Shown here: positions 36,412 to 48,354 of the stretch, in pieces | Layout of the letters: each line of letters starts with the position of its first letter | Position numbering within the stretch: the first letter of the stretch is position 1 | Assembly (NCBI RefSeq): GCF_008831285.2 | Contig: NC_045150.1 | Span: forward strand, 14,119,868-14,183,867 | Length of the DNA: 64,000 bases | Reading direction: 5' to 3' | Source of the DNA: Nymphaea colorata | Lineage: Eukaryota; Streptophyta; Magnoliopsida; Nymphaeales; Nymphaeaceae | Program-made: the position numbers and the translations under genes | Notes under the pieces: model-generated | What the model saw: only the letters and a program-made list of their open reading frames with translations | Databases searched by the model: none | Told to the model about the DNA's origin: nothing

Positions 36412-36751
36412 CACCAAACCACTTGGGTAAGAGGCAAAAAACAAACCGATGAAAATTAAGTATTAAAATATTTGCTTTTACAATCTAACCTTATAGGTAT
36501 GATCTTAAAGAATGATTTGGTGAACAACAAATATTAAGTTATTTTTTGTTCTTGATATAGAAATGTTTTTGTTAATAATAAAAAAAAATGAATGATTCAT
36601 ATAACATCAAATTTTGGTAATGAAAAGACTAATTTTAAAAAAAAGAAAGACTGGAACTAAAACATGATTCATATTAAACTAGTGTTTATAAATGGCATGA
36701 CTTTTATCCCTTACCCAAACGGTTTAGTGCCTACCAAGCATTCATACATAC

Positions 36752-36800
<49 letters not shown>

Positions 36801-39540
36801 TTTGAAACTAGTGGCATAGACACTTTCTTAGGAGGTAGTTTTATAGTACAAATCAATTTGTATGAGTACCAAAAGAAAAATCCTTGAATTTCGCACATAA
36901 TTAAACATGATTAGAAACATTAATTAATCTACCCCAATTATGGATGATAAGTTTTCATAGTTAACTAGTCTACCATCTTGAGTCCATAACACTGCCCGCC
37001 CATCGTTAACCAGCTCAATTAAGCAAATGGGTTAGGCAACACCCATGCCGAAGGACCGACTTCTCGCATGGTCCAGATCAGTGACCAGCCCCTCACTATC
37101 GCGGGTTTAAGATCCAGTTATTAACTGGATTCGTTGTCTTAGATAGTTATAAACCCAAGTCTAGATTTGAGAGTGAAATTCTGAGCCATTTTATAGTAAA
37201 TATAGGATTTTAAGTTACTTGAACCCAAGTTTGGGCTCATCGAGCTCCAAGTATTGCAAATTCAACTCCGACGTACAACCAATTGGGACCCAATTAGGCT
37301 GAACTCAAGAAAACTTGACAGAAGACCTCCTCTCTTCGCTTGCTTCATCCAGCCTGCCTGGGTTATTTCACTTGTATCCTCTACCTTAAGCTATGAACAA
37401 TTTAAGAATCTCATTAATTTGCCATCCAAGAAAGGGGTACTTAATTGTTCTGTACCCAGACAGCTGAAACAAGACATGAAAAACATGCGACTTTTAGGAT
37501 CAGGCTGTTTGGCAAGGAGAACAATTTGTAATATGTTCTATAAATATGTCTTAAAAATTGAGACAAATTCATAAAACACATTTGTTCTGTCGAGAGATTT
37601 TTTGGGCATATTCAAACGAGCCGTTAGGTTTACAATACTACTTAAACATGGCCCCTGTTGGCCTTGGAAAAAATTAGAAACCCAACTCGCATAAGCAAAA
37701 TAATCATGTCATGACATGGAAAGTACAATTATAAGGAAATATAGCTATTGTAGTAATATGAAAGAATTTATGGATATTGATAGATCATTTGGTAGATCTC
37801 ATCAGATTTTGAATAAAAAACTGTGTCCTCCGAGAAAGGGATGAAAAGGCCATAGCCACATAAACAGCAAGAAGAAACATAGCTTAGATATCTAGACCTT
37901 GTGATGATTTGTTTTGTAAATTAGTCATAATTTCATTTCTCATCCATCAAACTAATTACAAATAAAACATACATAGGAAGTCAAATTTTTTGCAGTCAGT
38001 GCAGAAGTTTATTGTTTAGGTAGTTCAGAAGAAGAAAGAAAAGGAAATAAAATAAAGAAATTCCAAAACCAATCCAAGTTTTCTCATAGTTTTTAGGCTG
38101 ACCCGGCGGCCAAACGAAAAGGTAAAATATCTATTTAGCTATTGCATATGGAGTTTGATTAATCATCTGATATGTGTATATATGTCCAATTGATGTACCT
38201 GCTTGTGCATTCAGCTGTTAACGGACCAAGCTTTACAGAGAGGTTCCTTGTTCAAGGGTTTCCAGAATCAATCACTGTTTCTGTCCGGAACAGGATAACA
38301 ATGACACCGTTCCGTCATCTTCCAGTTGCAACGTAATCATTTCTAATCTGAATTCTTCCAATGCACCTCTCCTGCTTCAACACTTCATTTTGCAGATTGT
38401 AATAATTGCTGCTTTGCTTTTCCTCCATCACGTAGGTTTCATCTGAACAGGGTTATTCGCGAAGGAGAAGATGAACAAGCAATGTCACTGGATTACACAA
38501 GGTCGAGGTTTTAAACAGAGCACATATCATGAGCATCTTTCACTTATCATCCGCCTACTGCAAAGTCGAATGGCAGAAATATCATTGTAGATTTCGCAAT
38601 ATAGGGTGAAGAACTAAATCGAGGAGAACGCTAGCTACGCTTAATAAGTTAGTGTCAATTTGTATTAGATTTTGTAAGCAACTGCAGAGAGAAAAAAAAT
38701 CACCTCAAATAACTGTATTTAGCTTGATCCTCGCTTGGTTGATGAGAAACCAAACAATTCAGGTTATACATGAGTATTTCACAAGAGCCCGCTTGGATTA
38801 CTATATGGGGCTTAAAATGGTTGCCCACCAGATTTTCTGCTGTTTCTCAATGTTTCCTCAGACCTTATTGACTTGAAATAATACTTGGTTATTTGCTCTC
38901 TTTTTCTTAACAGGGGTGGAGCGCAAAGCATTGCTGGTGACATTACGATAACAATGCAACTCTGTGGGGCTGATGTGTGTAAAATTTCACGCTTGTTTTG
39001 CTTAATTGCACTTCTACTTCCAAAGGTATTGGAATTCAATTATTTCATATTATCCATTGCAGGGAAGTGTACCACAACAGCGGCCTTCTGGTGCACACTC
39101 CAACGGTTGTGCAGCAAGTTACTTGGGCTGCAGTAGGCCATCAGCGGCCTTCTGGTGCACAGCCCAGCAGTCGTGCCGCAAGTTACTCGGTCTACAGTAG
39201 GCCATCGCATGGAGGTGTATCACAATAGTGGCCTTCTGGTGCACAGTCCAGCGGTTGCACAGCAAGTTACTCGGGCTGCAGTTCGCCATTGCAGGGACGT
39301 GTACCACAACAGCGGCATTCTGGTGCACAGTCCAGAAGTCATGCAACAAGTTACAGTACGTCATTGCAGGGAGGTGTACAGCATGCACACCTACACGGGT
39401 TCGAGTTACACGTCAGGTCCCGGTACGCCATTGCATGGAGTTGTAAAATGACAGAAACTTTCTCATGCACAGTCAACTTACTCGAGTTACAGTATGGGTC
39501 ATGTGGGTGGTCCGGGTAAGTGTACGGGTGCGGCACCGTA
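35555..39540 (+). CDS. Gene family copy 4 (unrecognised multi-exon gene), partly preserved; exon limits inferred
   Basis: Blocks a (about 35570-35670, LPDSVKLRGKGP and KCPQLLWY), b (to 35838), c (36024-36128), d (about 38200-38331), e (from 38436), f (38914-38974) and g (39063-39200 or longer) are all present. Donors of c (G|GTAAGTG), d (AC|GTAATC) and f (GAT|GTGTGT) are intact, and block f has the 61-nt length of copy 2. Block a is open from 35475 to beyond 35780 in one frame. It is the best candidate for a still-expressible member with copy 2, but the long AT/GT tracts and the large gap between c and d leave exons undetermined. Function unknown. Confidence 0.4.
36024..36128 (+). CDS. Block c exon of gene copy 4
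   Basis: 105 nt between TTTTGCAG and GTAG|GTAAGTG, a perfect donor. It reads VNLIPNDDICRPDPFVVIEY and onward. It joins in phase with the block b end HNNQAQGVELT. Confidence 0.55.
36372..36410. repeat. (AT)n(AC)n(AT)n microsatellite
   Basis: AC repeats framed by AT repeats. It lies where units 1 and 3 carry other simple repeats. Confidence 0.9.
36751..36797. repeat. (AT)n(GT)n compound microsatellite
   Basis: A short AT tract then about 30 bases of GT. Third copy of the locus at 5617 and 27904, with the GT part longest here. Confidence 0.95.
36800..38190. other. Spacer or intron of gene copy 4
   Basis: Matches 27970-29390 of copy 3 without the insertion found there. 37110-37330 is the dispersed repeat also seen at 15650 and 28350. 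The 106-residue frame at 37254-37574 is not conserved in copy 3. Confidence 0.45.
38914..38974 (+). CDS. Block f exon of gene copy 4
   Basis: A 61-nt exon between TCTTAACAG and GAT|GTGTGT reads GGAQSIAGDITITMQLCGAD. An 88-nt intron follows and ends TCCATTGCAG, giving phase 0 into the last exon. Same design as copy 2 (GGTTRTAGTITIELTYYGPK). Confidence 0.55.
39063..39200 (+). CDS. Block g (C-terminal exon) of gene copy 4
   Basis: The frame from the acceptor reads GSVPQQRPSGAHSNGCAASY, then LGCSRPS, and enters the second 84-bp repeat in a different frame because the first unit is 20 bp short. It stops after KLLGLQ at 39198-39200. If that deletion is recent, the exon may earlier have continued through the repeats to a Gly/Ser-rich end (open to the TAA at 39601-39603 in another frame). 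Confidence 0.4.
   Translation, partial: GSVPQQRPSGAHSNGCAASYLGCSRPSAAFWCTAQQSCRKLLGLQ
39080..39385. repeat. 84-bp tandem repeat in last exon of copy 4
   Basis: Units start at 39080, 39144, 39228 and 39312, each beginning GCGGCCTTCTGGTGCAC or a close variant. Units 2 and 3 are exactly 84 bp, unit 1 is 64 bp and unit 4 is partial. 84 bp is 28 codons, so a repeat of 28 residues is read in whichever frame is used, and several frames on both strands stay open. Confidence 0.85.
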
Positions 39541-40007
39541 TAGCAGTGGTGGTGCAGGTAAGAGTGGGGGTACGCGTGGTGCAGTTAAAGGTGCAGCAAA
39601 GTAAGTTGGACGGGTGGTGCACGTAAGAGTGAGGTGTGGCGACTCCCACCAGTCGTGGTGCGGGTAAGAGTGTGAGTGCATTGCATTCTGCCACCGACTC
39701 TCTACCAGTGGTTCTCTTTTGTGTTGTCGGTGAGCTCGTCGTGGGTCCCATCATTGGCCGAAGGCCCACGGCGTGTCTTAAGCGAGCATCTCCAGTGTGG
39801 ATGGTGCATGCGTGCTTTTGGGGCTTTCGTTCTTTGTTGAGTTCTTTTTATGGGTCCTTCGACGTTGTAAGCATTTTTTTAATCAATGATGGTCAAGTGC
39901 ATTTTTACGTTGCTTGGTTAAGTTCACTTTCTGAGTTACTTTGGTTTCATCTTAGAGATTTGGTTTGTGAAGCTCTATCAAAGTTTTTATTTAAAATTAT
40001 TTGGGTT
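39541..40007. other. Downstream flank of copy 4; unexplained open frame
   Basis: The 125-codon + frame at 39636-40013 starts in Gly/Arg/Ser-rich sequence and is Leu/Phe-rich later; no domain is recognised. 39685-39745 has a weak resemblance to the stretch after the copia tail at 1490-1560 (CACCGACTCT...TTGTCGGTG). Confidence 0.3.
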
Positions 40008-41660
40008 TGTTAACACCCCAAATTTTTTCAGAACAAAATTGAAGAAATGTCAAAATTTAAAGGACAATTTAGATTCAGATCATGAATTTGATGGTGACAT
40101 GAATCCCAAAGCATGATTATAAGTCTAAACTAGATCCAAATAAGGATTTGAAATCCAAATCCAATTACAAATGTTATTTGGAATGCAAATCCAATTTCAA
40201 TTGCCATTTGAAATCCATATCCGAATGCAAAATTCAAATTTTTATTTAAATCCAAAAATTAGATCTAATTTGATCTACAATGCTATGTGGGACCCACATG
40301 TGGGCCCCACCAAGCCCATGTGGTCAAAAAGCCCACCCAAGAGGTCACACACCCCCTTTTTCCAAAAATATCATTCTTCAATTAAATAAAAAAATCATTT
40401 TCAAAGTGTTAGAATTAAACTCACCTAACTTACTTAATCGAAGTAGGTTTGACCTGCGTGCACCCAAATCTAGCGCCAATTTCAGCTAGGCTCGGTCACC
40501 ATGAGCTCAACTCAATCAAAAGGGTAGGTCTGTCCTATGACCAATTAGTGGACAAAAATAGAACTGGACCAGATCGAATCCACTTTGACTAAACTCAGTC
40601 AAAGCACAATTTTGCTCAATTAAGTGCCTTTTTAGTCAAATTCATCAACTTACCTCAAGCCAAGTCAAATTACTTGCAAATGAGCTTTGACTTTGGTCAA
40701 TTGGTCAAATTTGACCAATCTGAACAATTTTGCCCTTCTATAATCAATTGAGATTACAAAACCTAATTTAGATTTTATGAAAGGCAAATATACATTTAGA
40801 TTTGTCAAATGCATAAATCAAATATGAAATTGAAATTCAATATTTCAAACCAAAGTTTGATTTAGATGAAATCCATTTTCAATCAAGTTATGCACGAAAA
40901 TACCCTTTTAGAATCCAATTTGATAGAATTTTCAAATTTTATTCAAATTTAAATTGAATTGTCATAATTCAATAACATGTAGAGCTTAGTAACTAAGTTT
41001 TAACCTAACAAGCTCAATTTCAAACAAAGGAAAAAATAAATAAAATAAAATAAGACAAAACCCTGTGCAAAATTATTTTCGTTCAAAAATTTTGGTCAAA
41101 GTTGGGTAGGTAGATCTGAACTAAGGATGACCACATTTAGCCCAGCCCTCCTAGCTCGTGTAAATGAGTTGGTTGTGGTCAATTAAAGCCATTAAACCTC
41201 TTTAACTCATTTTACAAGTCCCCAAAGTCTTAAGTGAGTTTAAAATCTTAGTTAAAAATGTGGTTAAACCCATATTCTCCTCTATATAAACTCCCCTTTG
41301 CAACCAAGGAGGGGGATGAATTTTCAAAGTTTTCATCAAGTTGCAAGGAGGGAGAAGCCAAGGATGAGAAGGAAAAATCGTCCAAGCCCTCTTCTGCCCA
41401 TGTTCTCATTCTCTTCTTCATCTTATCCTATTCTCTCCATTAATTTTACTAAGTTAGGGTGCTTAAGTGAACCCTTAGGATTTTCGTGGTCAGATGCTTC
41501 CCACGACAAATTCCAGCAAGTCATTCTTCTTCTTTTTTCTTTGCTAAGCTCGAATTCTTACTTACGATTGCTTGTTTTAGAAAACAAGCAAGGATGAAGA
41601 TCAATCATCAAGACCGACCATAAGATAGGTGACTCTAATCTATTTTCATCCATTTCAGTT
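40008..41660 (+). mobile_element. LTR-like sequence with TATA box
   Basis: Starts TGTTAACACCCCAAATTTTT, a form typical of long plant gypsy LTR 5' ends. It includes a TATA box in CTCTATATAAAC at about 41280, expected for an LTR promoter. No TGTT...AACA end, primer-binding site or coding domain was found, so the 3' limit is a guess and it may be a solo or truncated LTR. The frame at 41298-41597 lies downstream of the TATA box and is not a recognised protein. Confidence 0.35.
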
Positions 41661-42075
41661 TCTTGCTCTTATTTTAATTTAAGCACTTGTGGGAAGAGTT
41701 TATTTTCATTTATTTCATGGCTGGAAATGATGTCCAATTAGAGAAAAACTACAATTAAACGTACACATAAATGACTCGGTTTTTCTAAAAGATTAACCCA
41801 TGAATCAAATTTTTAAAAGGGCCCCAAGACCACTTGGCCATGACTCGGGTCAGCCCAGAAAAAAAAAATGATATTTGAAAAATCAAATGTTTTAAGCTTG
41901 GTCTGACCCATCGCTCGTCTGGACCCCACCCGTCGCTCGCCAGCCCCGTCCTCTCTCTCGTTCGCTCGCTCCCTCTCTCGCAGTCGCCCTACCCTATTTC
42001 GCCCCTCTCTGGCTCGCTCCCTCCATCTCTTGCCCTTCCCTGTGTCACCCCTCTCTCTTGCTCCCCTACCTCTCT

Positions 42076-42345
42076 GGCCCACAGCGCAGTCGAGCGACGG
42101 CCCAACCCTCTCTGGCTCTCTCTCGCTCGCTCCTTCCCTCCCTACCCTAGCCCACAACCACAGCACAAGCCTCTTTGGCTCTCGTTCGCTCGCTCCCAAT
42201 CCCTGCCCTGGCCCACAACCACAGCACAGGCCTCTCTGGCTCTCTCTCACTCCCTCTCCCCTGCAATGGCCCACGACCACAGCACAGGGGCCCTCTCTCT
42301 CACGCCCTGGCTCTTTCTTGCTCACTCCCTTGGTGGCCCACAGCA
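42076..42345. repeat. About 60-bp C-rich minisatellite (4-5 units)
   Basis: Units beginning GCCCACAACCACAGCACA or close variants start at about 42077, 42150, 42211, 42269 and 42336, with periods of 74, 61, 58 and 67 bp. Each is followed by CTCTCTGGCTCTC and GCTCGCTCCC-type sequence. The two longest frames of the area (225 codons on + at 42030-42707; 177 codons on - at 41813-42346) run through it and are mostly a product of the repeat. Confidence 0.8.
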
Positions 42346-44854
42346 TAGGGGATTCGGAAGAAAGCAGATTGTGTCAGCAAATCGGCACATGCTCATCAGA
42401 AATCACCTGGTCCGGATTCCATCGGCAATGGCATCTACCACACTTTATTTCCTCTCTCATCCATCTTTCTCTCACGCTTTTGTTCCTCTCTTCCTCTGCA
42501 GCCCTAGGTAGCCATTTGTGTCTTCTGCTGCTCACAAGTGAACATCTCTTTCTCTATATCGTTCAGTTGTTGTGCTTCTGCTCTGCGGCTCTACCTTTTC
42601 TTCGGAAGGATGCTTTTATTACTGTTACTGCACCCTATTCTATTGCTTTTGATTCATTCTGCGCTGGCAGTGCTGCTGTATTATCTTTAGCTTTGATTCA
42701 GAACTAAACGATCAAAATTGGTCAGACATAAGACCAATTTATTATTGTTATGCTTTTTCCAGTGAAATATTAAAGTTGTGGATGATTGATATATATTAGG
42801 GTGGGATAATGCAATATATGTCCCCTGCTCCAAAATTGTAAGAAATTATACTATATAAACAACACAATGAGTAAACATCCAATCTCTGTTTTTACCATTT
42901 ACTGATTCCCTAAGTAGGTCGCTTAAAATTCAGCCGCAAATCCCTACTGTAGTGGTTCGAAGAAAAGCCACAATCATTGTTTGAATTTAAGGGTTTTTAC
43001 GTGTAATTCACCTTCATTTCTGTAATATATATTTATTAGGCAATAAGCATCAGGGAGCAGGAACATAACCATATCTGAATCTATTTGTGTGCTTTGTCAA
43101 AATATTGAAGTTTTTGTTCTTCCGTTGTTTGTTTTGGATGTGCAGTAAACAATAATGGTATGAACAAGTTTGTGTGGTTTGAATATTCCTTTCCTATACT
43201 TGATAGCCGTAGCGCATCTCATCAAATTACCTCTTTCCCAGAATCCCAGGTAATTTCCTTCCATGCTTTAATGGAAGTCATTGGCTTCTCTACGAATTTT
43301 TGCAAAACAGTTCCTGAGGTTAATTACTGTTGACTTATGGACAGAATATCAATATTAAATAGACTGTCATTCTTGTAAAAGATAACAAGGCCGATTCCAT
43401 AAAAATGTAGTCTTGTTCTTTATTTTAAAAAGAAAAAAGTGTTTGTATGTCCAAATCGGCCTATGGTTTTCGGTTTTTTGGTACTCATTGAAACATTTTG
43501 GTAAACTAATCGTGTGGATGTGATCGCCATGCCTGATGCGGTAAGCCACATCAAGAAAAAAACATGTTTTCTTTAGTATATATCAGATTTTATAAGCCAA
43601 AAAGAGATAATTTAACAGTTTATTTTAAGATTAATCTTAATGAATATTAATATCTAAACAATAAAAAAGCTTTCGTTTCCCATAGGTTCATAAATCTTTT
43701 CAAGGTATGAGTTTCAACTAGGGAATTCTGAACCCTTAGGATATCAAATATTTTCTTCAAAAATTCCTTTTGTACCGGGTAGTAAGTGTACCTCAAAAAT
43801 TCAGATTTGGAAGTGAATGCAAGGTTGGATTCAGATCATATTCAGATTGCAAAATTGGATTTCAGACATAGATATGACTTTTATTCATTCATGTTCAAAT
43901 CAGAATTCAAATATGAACACGTGAATATTTGAAAAAGCAGCTACATATGGTTAAGAGTATATTTTATTCGAATCTGATCCGTTGACATCCCTATGGCTGA
44001 TGGCATAAGACAAGCAAACCTGGGTGGCAGCTCCTAATGCTAGATCCACAATCCAAGTCCACTCCTCATTGAAAAGCTGTTGACCCTACTGGCAACTGCT
44101 CATGCCAGCCACATCTGGCTTATTTGCTGCTCCTTTTGGCCATTGAAATGCGTAACAAAGAGTGTATCAGAACCTCTTTGCGATGCTAATCTTGCCTGTT
44201 GCATTCCTTCCAATTGCAAATCTCATGCTAATTCATTTCTCAGGGGCTGCATATTTGTCTTCTGATCTTTGAGTTGAGTTGGACAATTTATGTGGATATA
44301 GTTGGGATGTCAGCAGATCACATTCAAAACAGCTATACTTTTAACTGTATCCACTTTTTTGGTATTCATATTTGAAAAACAAAGAAATTTATATTTGAAT
44401 CCAAATTCAAAATCTGATTTCACAATTGACTTTTACATTCACATCCGATTCTAATCCGAATTTTGAGCCAAATTTAGCCATTTTTCTAGAATTTAACAGC
44501 AATATATATAGGATATTTCTTTTAAAATAAATCCGACGAGTCCGAATATGATAGGATATTATGCATATCTGAATCCAATCATACGTCATTTCTTAAATAC
44601 AAATATGATCTGCCTTATTAACCAGATATTTTCTTTTTTCTTATCTGATTTTTTTCGATAGAGTTTGGTCAGATATCTGTTCCAAATCGGATATGCTGAC
44701 ATCTCTAGATGCAGGGTAATTAGTAGCTCTGGTTTATTATGGAAGATGGTGGGAGTTAGGCTCTGGACTTGTATTAACAAAAAATTATATTTACAGCAGC
44801 CAAAAATGGGGATGCATAGCGTGTAGACCATAGTGAAAACTTAGCTACTGTGTC
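42346..44854. other. No supported gene; exon-like piece and dispersed repeat
   Basis: 43146-43250 (GTGCAG before it, CAG|GTAATT after it) reads MNKFVWFEYSFPILDSRSAH and a few more residues; it looks like an exon but has no partner exons, so it is not called. 43796-44720 belongs to a family of repeats rich in CAGATTC, CCAAAT and CTGATTT words, found again at 50700, 52780, 54470 and 55560. Confidence 0.35.
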
Positions 44855-45032
44855 CTAGTGGAAGAGCTACATTATTGCTAGTGTGGGCACTTGCCCACAC
44901 CAACCCAAAAAAAAAAACTATTTACATACAAAAACTTCATAAATTTTCAGTTTTTTACATATCAGTGTCCCTTAAGATTTGAAACTTACATTTCAAGTGC
45001 CCTTCAACCAGAAATCTTTGGCTCTACCACTG
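44855..45032. mobile_element. Probable hAT-type small element
   Basis: The left end CTAGTGGAAGAGCTAC and the reverse complement of the right end (CCAGTGGTAGAGCC) match the CAGTGGNGGAG ends of the element at 54253. A short hairpin GTGTGGGCA/TGCCCACAC lies at 44881-44900. The flanking octamers do not match, so the ends are uncertain. Confidence 0.4.
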
Positions 45033-45619
45033 GCTACAACCAGAAATTTTCGGCTGTACCCCTTTGCTCATATGGGGCTTCCCATAGTTTTAACTTGCTA
45101 AATTTATCAAACAAAATCAGAAAAATGGTCAAAAAGTTTCACATTTCCCCTGTTTGGGAGAGCATAATGAGTAGTAGAAGTCATTTTTTAGAATAAAGTC
45201 CCCATAAATTCCAAGTCTGCTTTTGGTGACTTGGAAAATTGCCCACATTATGGATCAATTTTCATATCGGTGCCTCCCTTTTGCAGTACAGGGAGTTGAC
45301 ACAATGCGGATCCAAAACAGAAACTAGCAGTCTACCTGCCCCCACCTGCCTAAGGCACCAACCCCCTTGGGGATACAGTTCCCCTTTGTTTAGCCTATGT
45401 ACTCTTGCGGAAGCTAGGATAAATGTCTTGCACTATGATACTAAGAGTTTTGCATGTAATACCTTTTTTTGGCATGTACAATGGACACAAAAAAGACTCT
45501 TGACAGAAGCTCAAATGCTTGTTCATGTTATCCCTGGTCTAACTCTACCTGTTCAACAGGGTTTTCCATCTTTATTTTCTGGTGATATTTCCAGTGTTTT
45601 ATTTGCTAGAACATTTCAT

Positions 45620-45840
45620 GCTAGAATCTCCAACTCCTTGCGGACACTTTTGGTCAGACACCAATACTTAAATTGGAGCTTGTGAACCCTGTAAACTAAA
45701 GCTCATTTCTCATGGATATGAAAAGCTGCCTTTTGAGGACAAGAAGAGGTTGTTACTTAATCTAGCGGTATTTGGGTAATGGTAAGAAGTTGAAAATTTG
45801 GTATGAGTATTGGGAATAGGGGATTGTAGAATATGGATGG
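45620..45840 (+). mobile_element. L1-like LINE 3' fragment
   Basis: Matches 49205-49420 of the larger LINE remnant, including the frame NSLRTLLVRHQYLNWSL (NSLCTLLVRHQYLNGSL there) and the following AAAGCTGCCTTTTG segment. Adjacent 45239-45620 is open in the same frame but not recognisable. Confidence 0.6.
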
Positions 45841-47270
45841 AAAGAAAGGCAAAGCAAGAACTGATGATAAAGATGAGGCTGCTGCCAAAAATTATAGTTG
45901 ACTTGTAGACTTAGGCACTCCCCTCATAAAAATCAAGTTGAGTGGGTCTATTTAATTAGCTCCACCACCACATGATTGTCTTGCCAGTGGTGGAGGCTAG
46001 ATCCAACCGTTGCTTGGGGTAATCAGCATTTTTTGAACATTTTATGGCGAGTTTACAACAAAATATGAAAGATTGCTAGCTGCAAACACCTTGATTTTCC
46101 TTAATTTTGATCAATTTCTTATCTGATTATATTGTCAACTCGATTTTGGACCCATTCAGATCTAATTTCAGAAGTTTAAACTCAAGCACAGCCCAAATCT
46201 AGACATATTTTGTAATTCAAATCCACATTCAGAAATGGATTCAGTCCAAAAAATCATACAGAGACTGAAAACAAGACCCTAGACCCATATCTGGATCCAA
46301 ATCCTAGCTGTAAATCGAAATCAGATCCATAGACCCATATTTGGATCCAAAGCCACCTCTAGATTGCAAAAGAGCCCTCCGTCCAACTTCAATGCACAAA
46401 CCATTACCTAGATCCAACCCAAATTTTTTATCCAAATATAAAAAACCAAGCCCGAGAACCAACCTCCAACATCATATTTCAAGTTCGATCCCCGAGCACG
46501 GACACAAACTCCCCTCAACTTCGGTCTCAATTTCGCTTCATAAAATCTAAAACTGGAATGAAAACACAAATCCAATCTGTAATTCAGGCATTTGACATCG
46601 ACGTGGACCCTTCCCGGTTTGGGAAAAATTGATTCAGATTCAAGTGGACCAAAATTGTAAAAACGGGAGCTAAATTCATTTTACAAAAAGGTCATTTTGC
46701 CCCTAGAAAAATATGAAATTTTCACTTTTTCTTTTTTTTTTAAAAATTTTAACCATGCTGCTCGGACTCGTGTGGGGCCTACCTAGGGTGGCAGGACCAA
46801 ATACCCACCTCATTGACTCAATGAAATTCAACCCAATAAGGAGGCATTTAACTCCCCCAAGCCAGATTCGGCAATAACCAGCATGCTACTGGGAGAGAGC
46901 ATTCGGTGTTTAGCAGAGTGCTCTCGCCAAGAGGCCCCCGCCATGCTCAGCACAGAAGGGCACTGGGAGGCCTAACTTGTTAATCCTGGTTTCCATCCAT
47001 GAAAGAGAATTTTGAACTTAAAATCTCTCTTTTAATTTCTCTATTTCTCTCTCAGGTTTCTCTCTCTTTGATTTCTCTCCCTCGTTTTAGCTCTCTCTTT
47101 CTCTATCTCTTTCTAAAAATTTTATTTTTCTCTTCTTTTCTCTCTCTTCAGTTCTCTCTCCCCGTTTTTTAAATTCTCTCTCTTTTTCTTTCTTTTATTA
47201 CTTCTCTTTTAATCTCTCTTTTTCTCTTTTTTCTTTTTTCTTTCTCTCTTCAATTTCTCTCTCTCTCTCT

Positions 47271-47324
<54 letters not shown>

Positions 47325-48350
47325 ATCAACTTCACCAAGGCCAATATTAAGGTGCAGTAGCCATAATGGTTATCAGACTACACTTGACTTAATAGCATAC
47401 CCATTTTTTATTTTATATGTATGTTGTGGTATGAATGACGTATCTAATTTTCTTTTTGAGCATAGAGAACTTTTTTTGTTCATTTAACATGCAAATTCAC
47501 TATGCGTTAATAGGATTCACAGATACGCACAGCCACTCCTTTAAAAAACCTAAGCAAAATAAGATCGAGCCCAAATAATGTGGTAATTGAGTTAGGCTAA
47601 AACCTTGAGATTAATGTGTTCTGGAAGATAGCTACTAACTTTCTTTATGTTACAAATGATCATTCATTAAGAAAATTTTATAAAATTTTATTAAAGCTCT
47701 TTTTTCAAAAACTGTCGTGATTTTTTATTTAAAATGATTTTTCCAAATCAAGCGACTCATTAGTTAAGATTATTTCTTCTAAAACACATCTCCCACCACT
47801 TTATAAAAAAAATTATAGAACTCTCTTTTCCAATGTCTCACAAACAGTTTTCTTATTTGAAGGATTGAATATTACATCATTTTTTGCTTTATAAAATTTA
47901 AAATTTCTAAAACAATATAAAATCTTTAACATGCCCCACACTGCATTTAAGTGGAGAATAATGGTTAAATGAATGTGGAAATGCACCAAGAATGAACAAC
48001 GCGCCAGAAAAACTAAGCCTCATACTGATGGCCTTTGGACACTTTTCCACTTTGCCGAACAAATTCCCATTGGTGAACCAAAAGAAATTTTGGGATGCAA
48101 AATATGCAGCACTAGTGGTGAGAAATTTCTTCATCACAAACAAGCTCGTAAGGTAGGTAAATGCAATACATATGATATTGATTTTTAATTTCATGTCATT
48201 ATGGATATAAAATCTTTACCTACATCATTATGCAATTTGATCTATAAATTATTTCCAACTTTGGCTGAGAGAATGAAGATTATTTTAGCACAATTATTGG
48301 CTCAGAACAAGGGCATCTGATCTCTCCAGCAGATTTATTCACCAACCATG
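45841..48350. other. No supported gene; LTR-like and CT-rich sequence
   Basis: 46130-46900 resembles gypsy LTR interior (CCAAATCCA-rich, ending TCGTGTGGGGCCTACC). 46990-47274 is CT-rich and runs into (AT)n at 47274-47322. The small frame at 47973-48188 (with GCKICSTSGEK) shows weak likeness to translated 57360-57500; no family can be named. Confidence 0.4.
47274..47322. repeat. (AT)n microsatellite after CT-rich tract
   Basis: About 49 bases of AT preceded by about 280 bases dominated by CTCTCTTT. Confidence 0.95.
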
Positions 48351-48354
48351 CACC

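Noticed and set aside
39119-39769. Several long frames on both strands through the copy 4 repeats
   Set aside because: 84 bp is a multiple of three and lacks stops in many frames, so these are by-products; only the frame joined in phase to block f is kept.
41813-42346. 177-codon Arg/Glu/Gly-rich minus frame
   Set aside because: Antisense of the C-rich minisatellite; composition fully explained by the repeat.
47973-48188. Possible zinc-finger frame (GCKICSTSGEK)
   Set aside because: Only one CxxC-like pair, no following His pair and no transposase context; similarity to 57360-57500 too weak to name a family.
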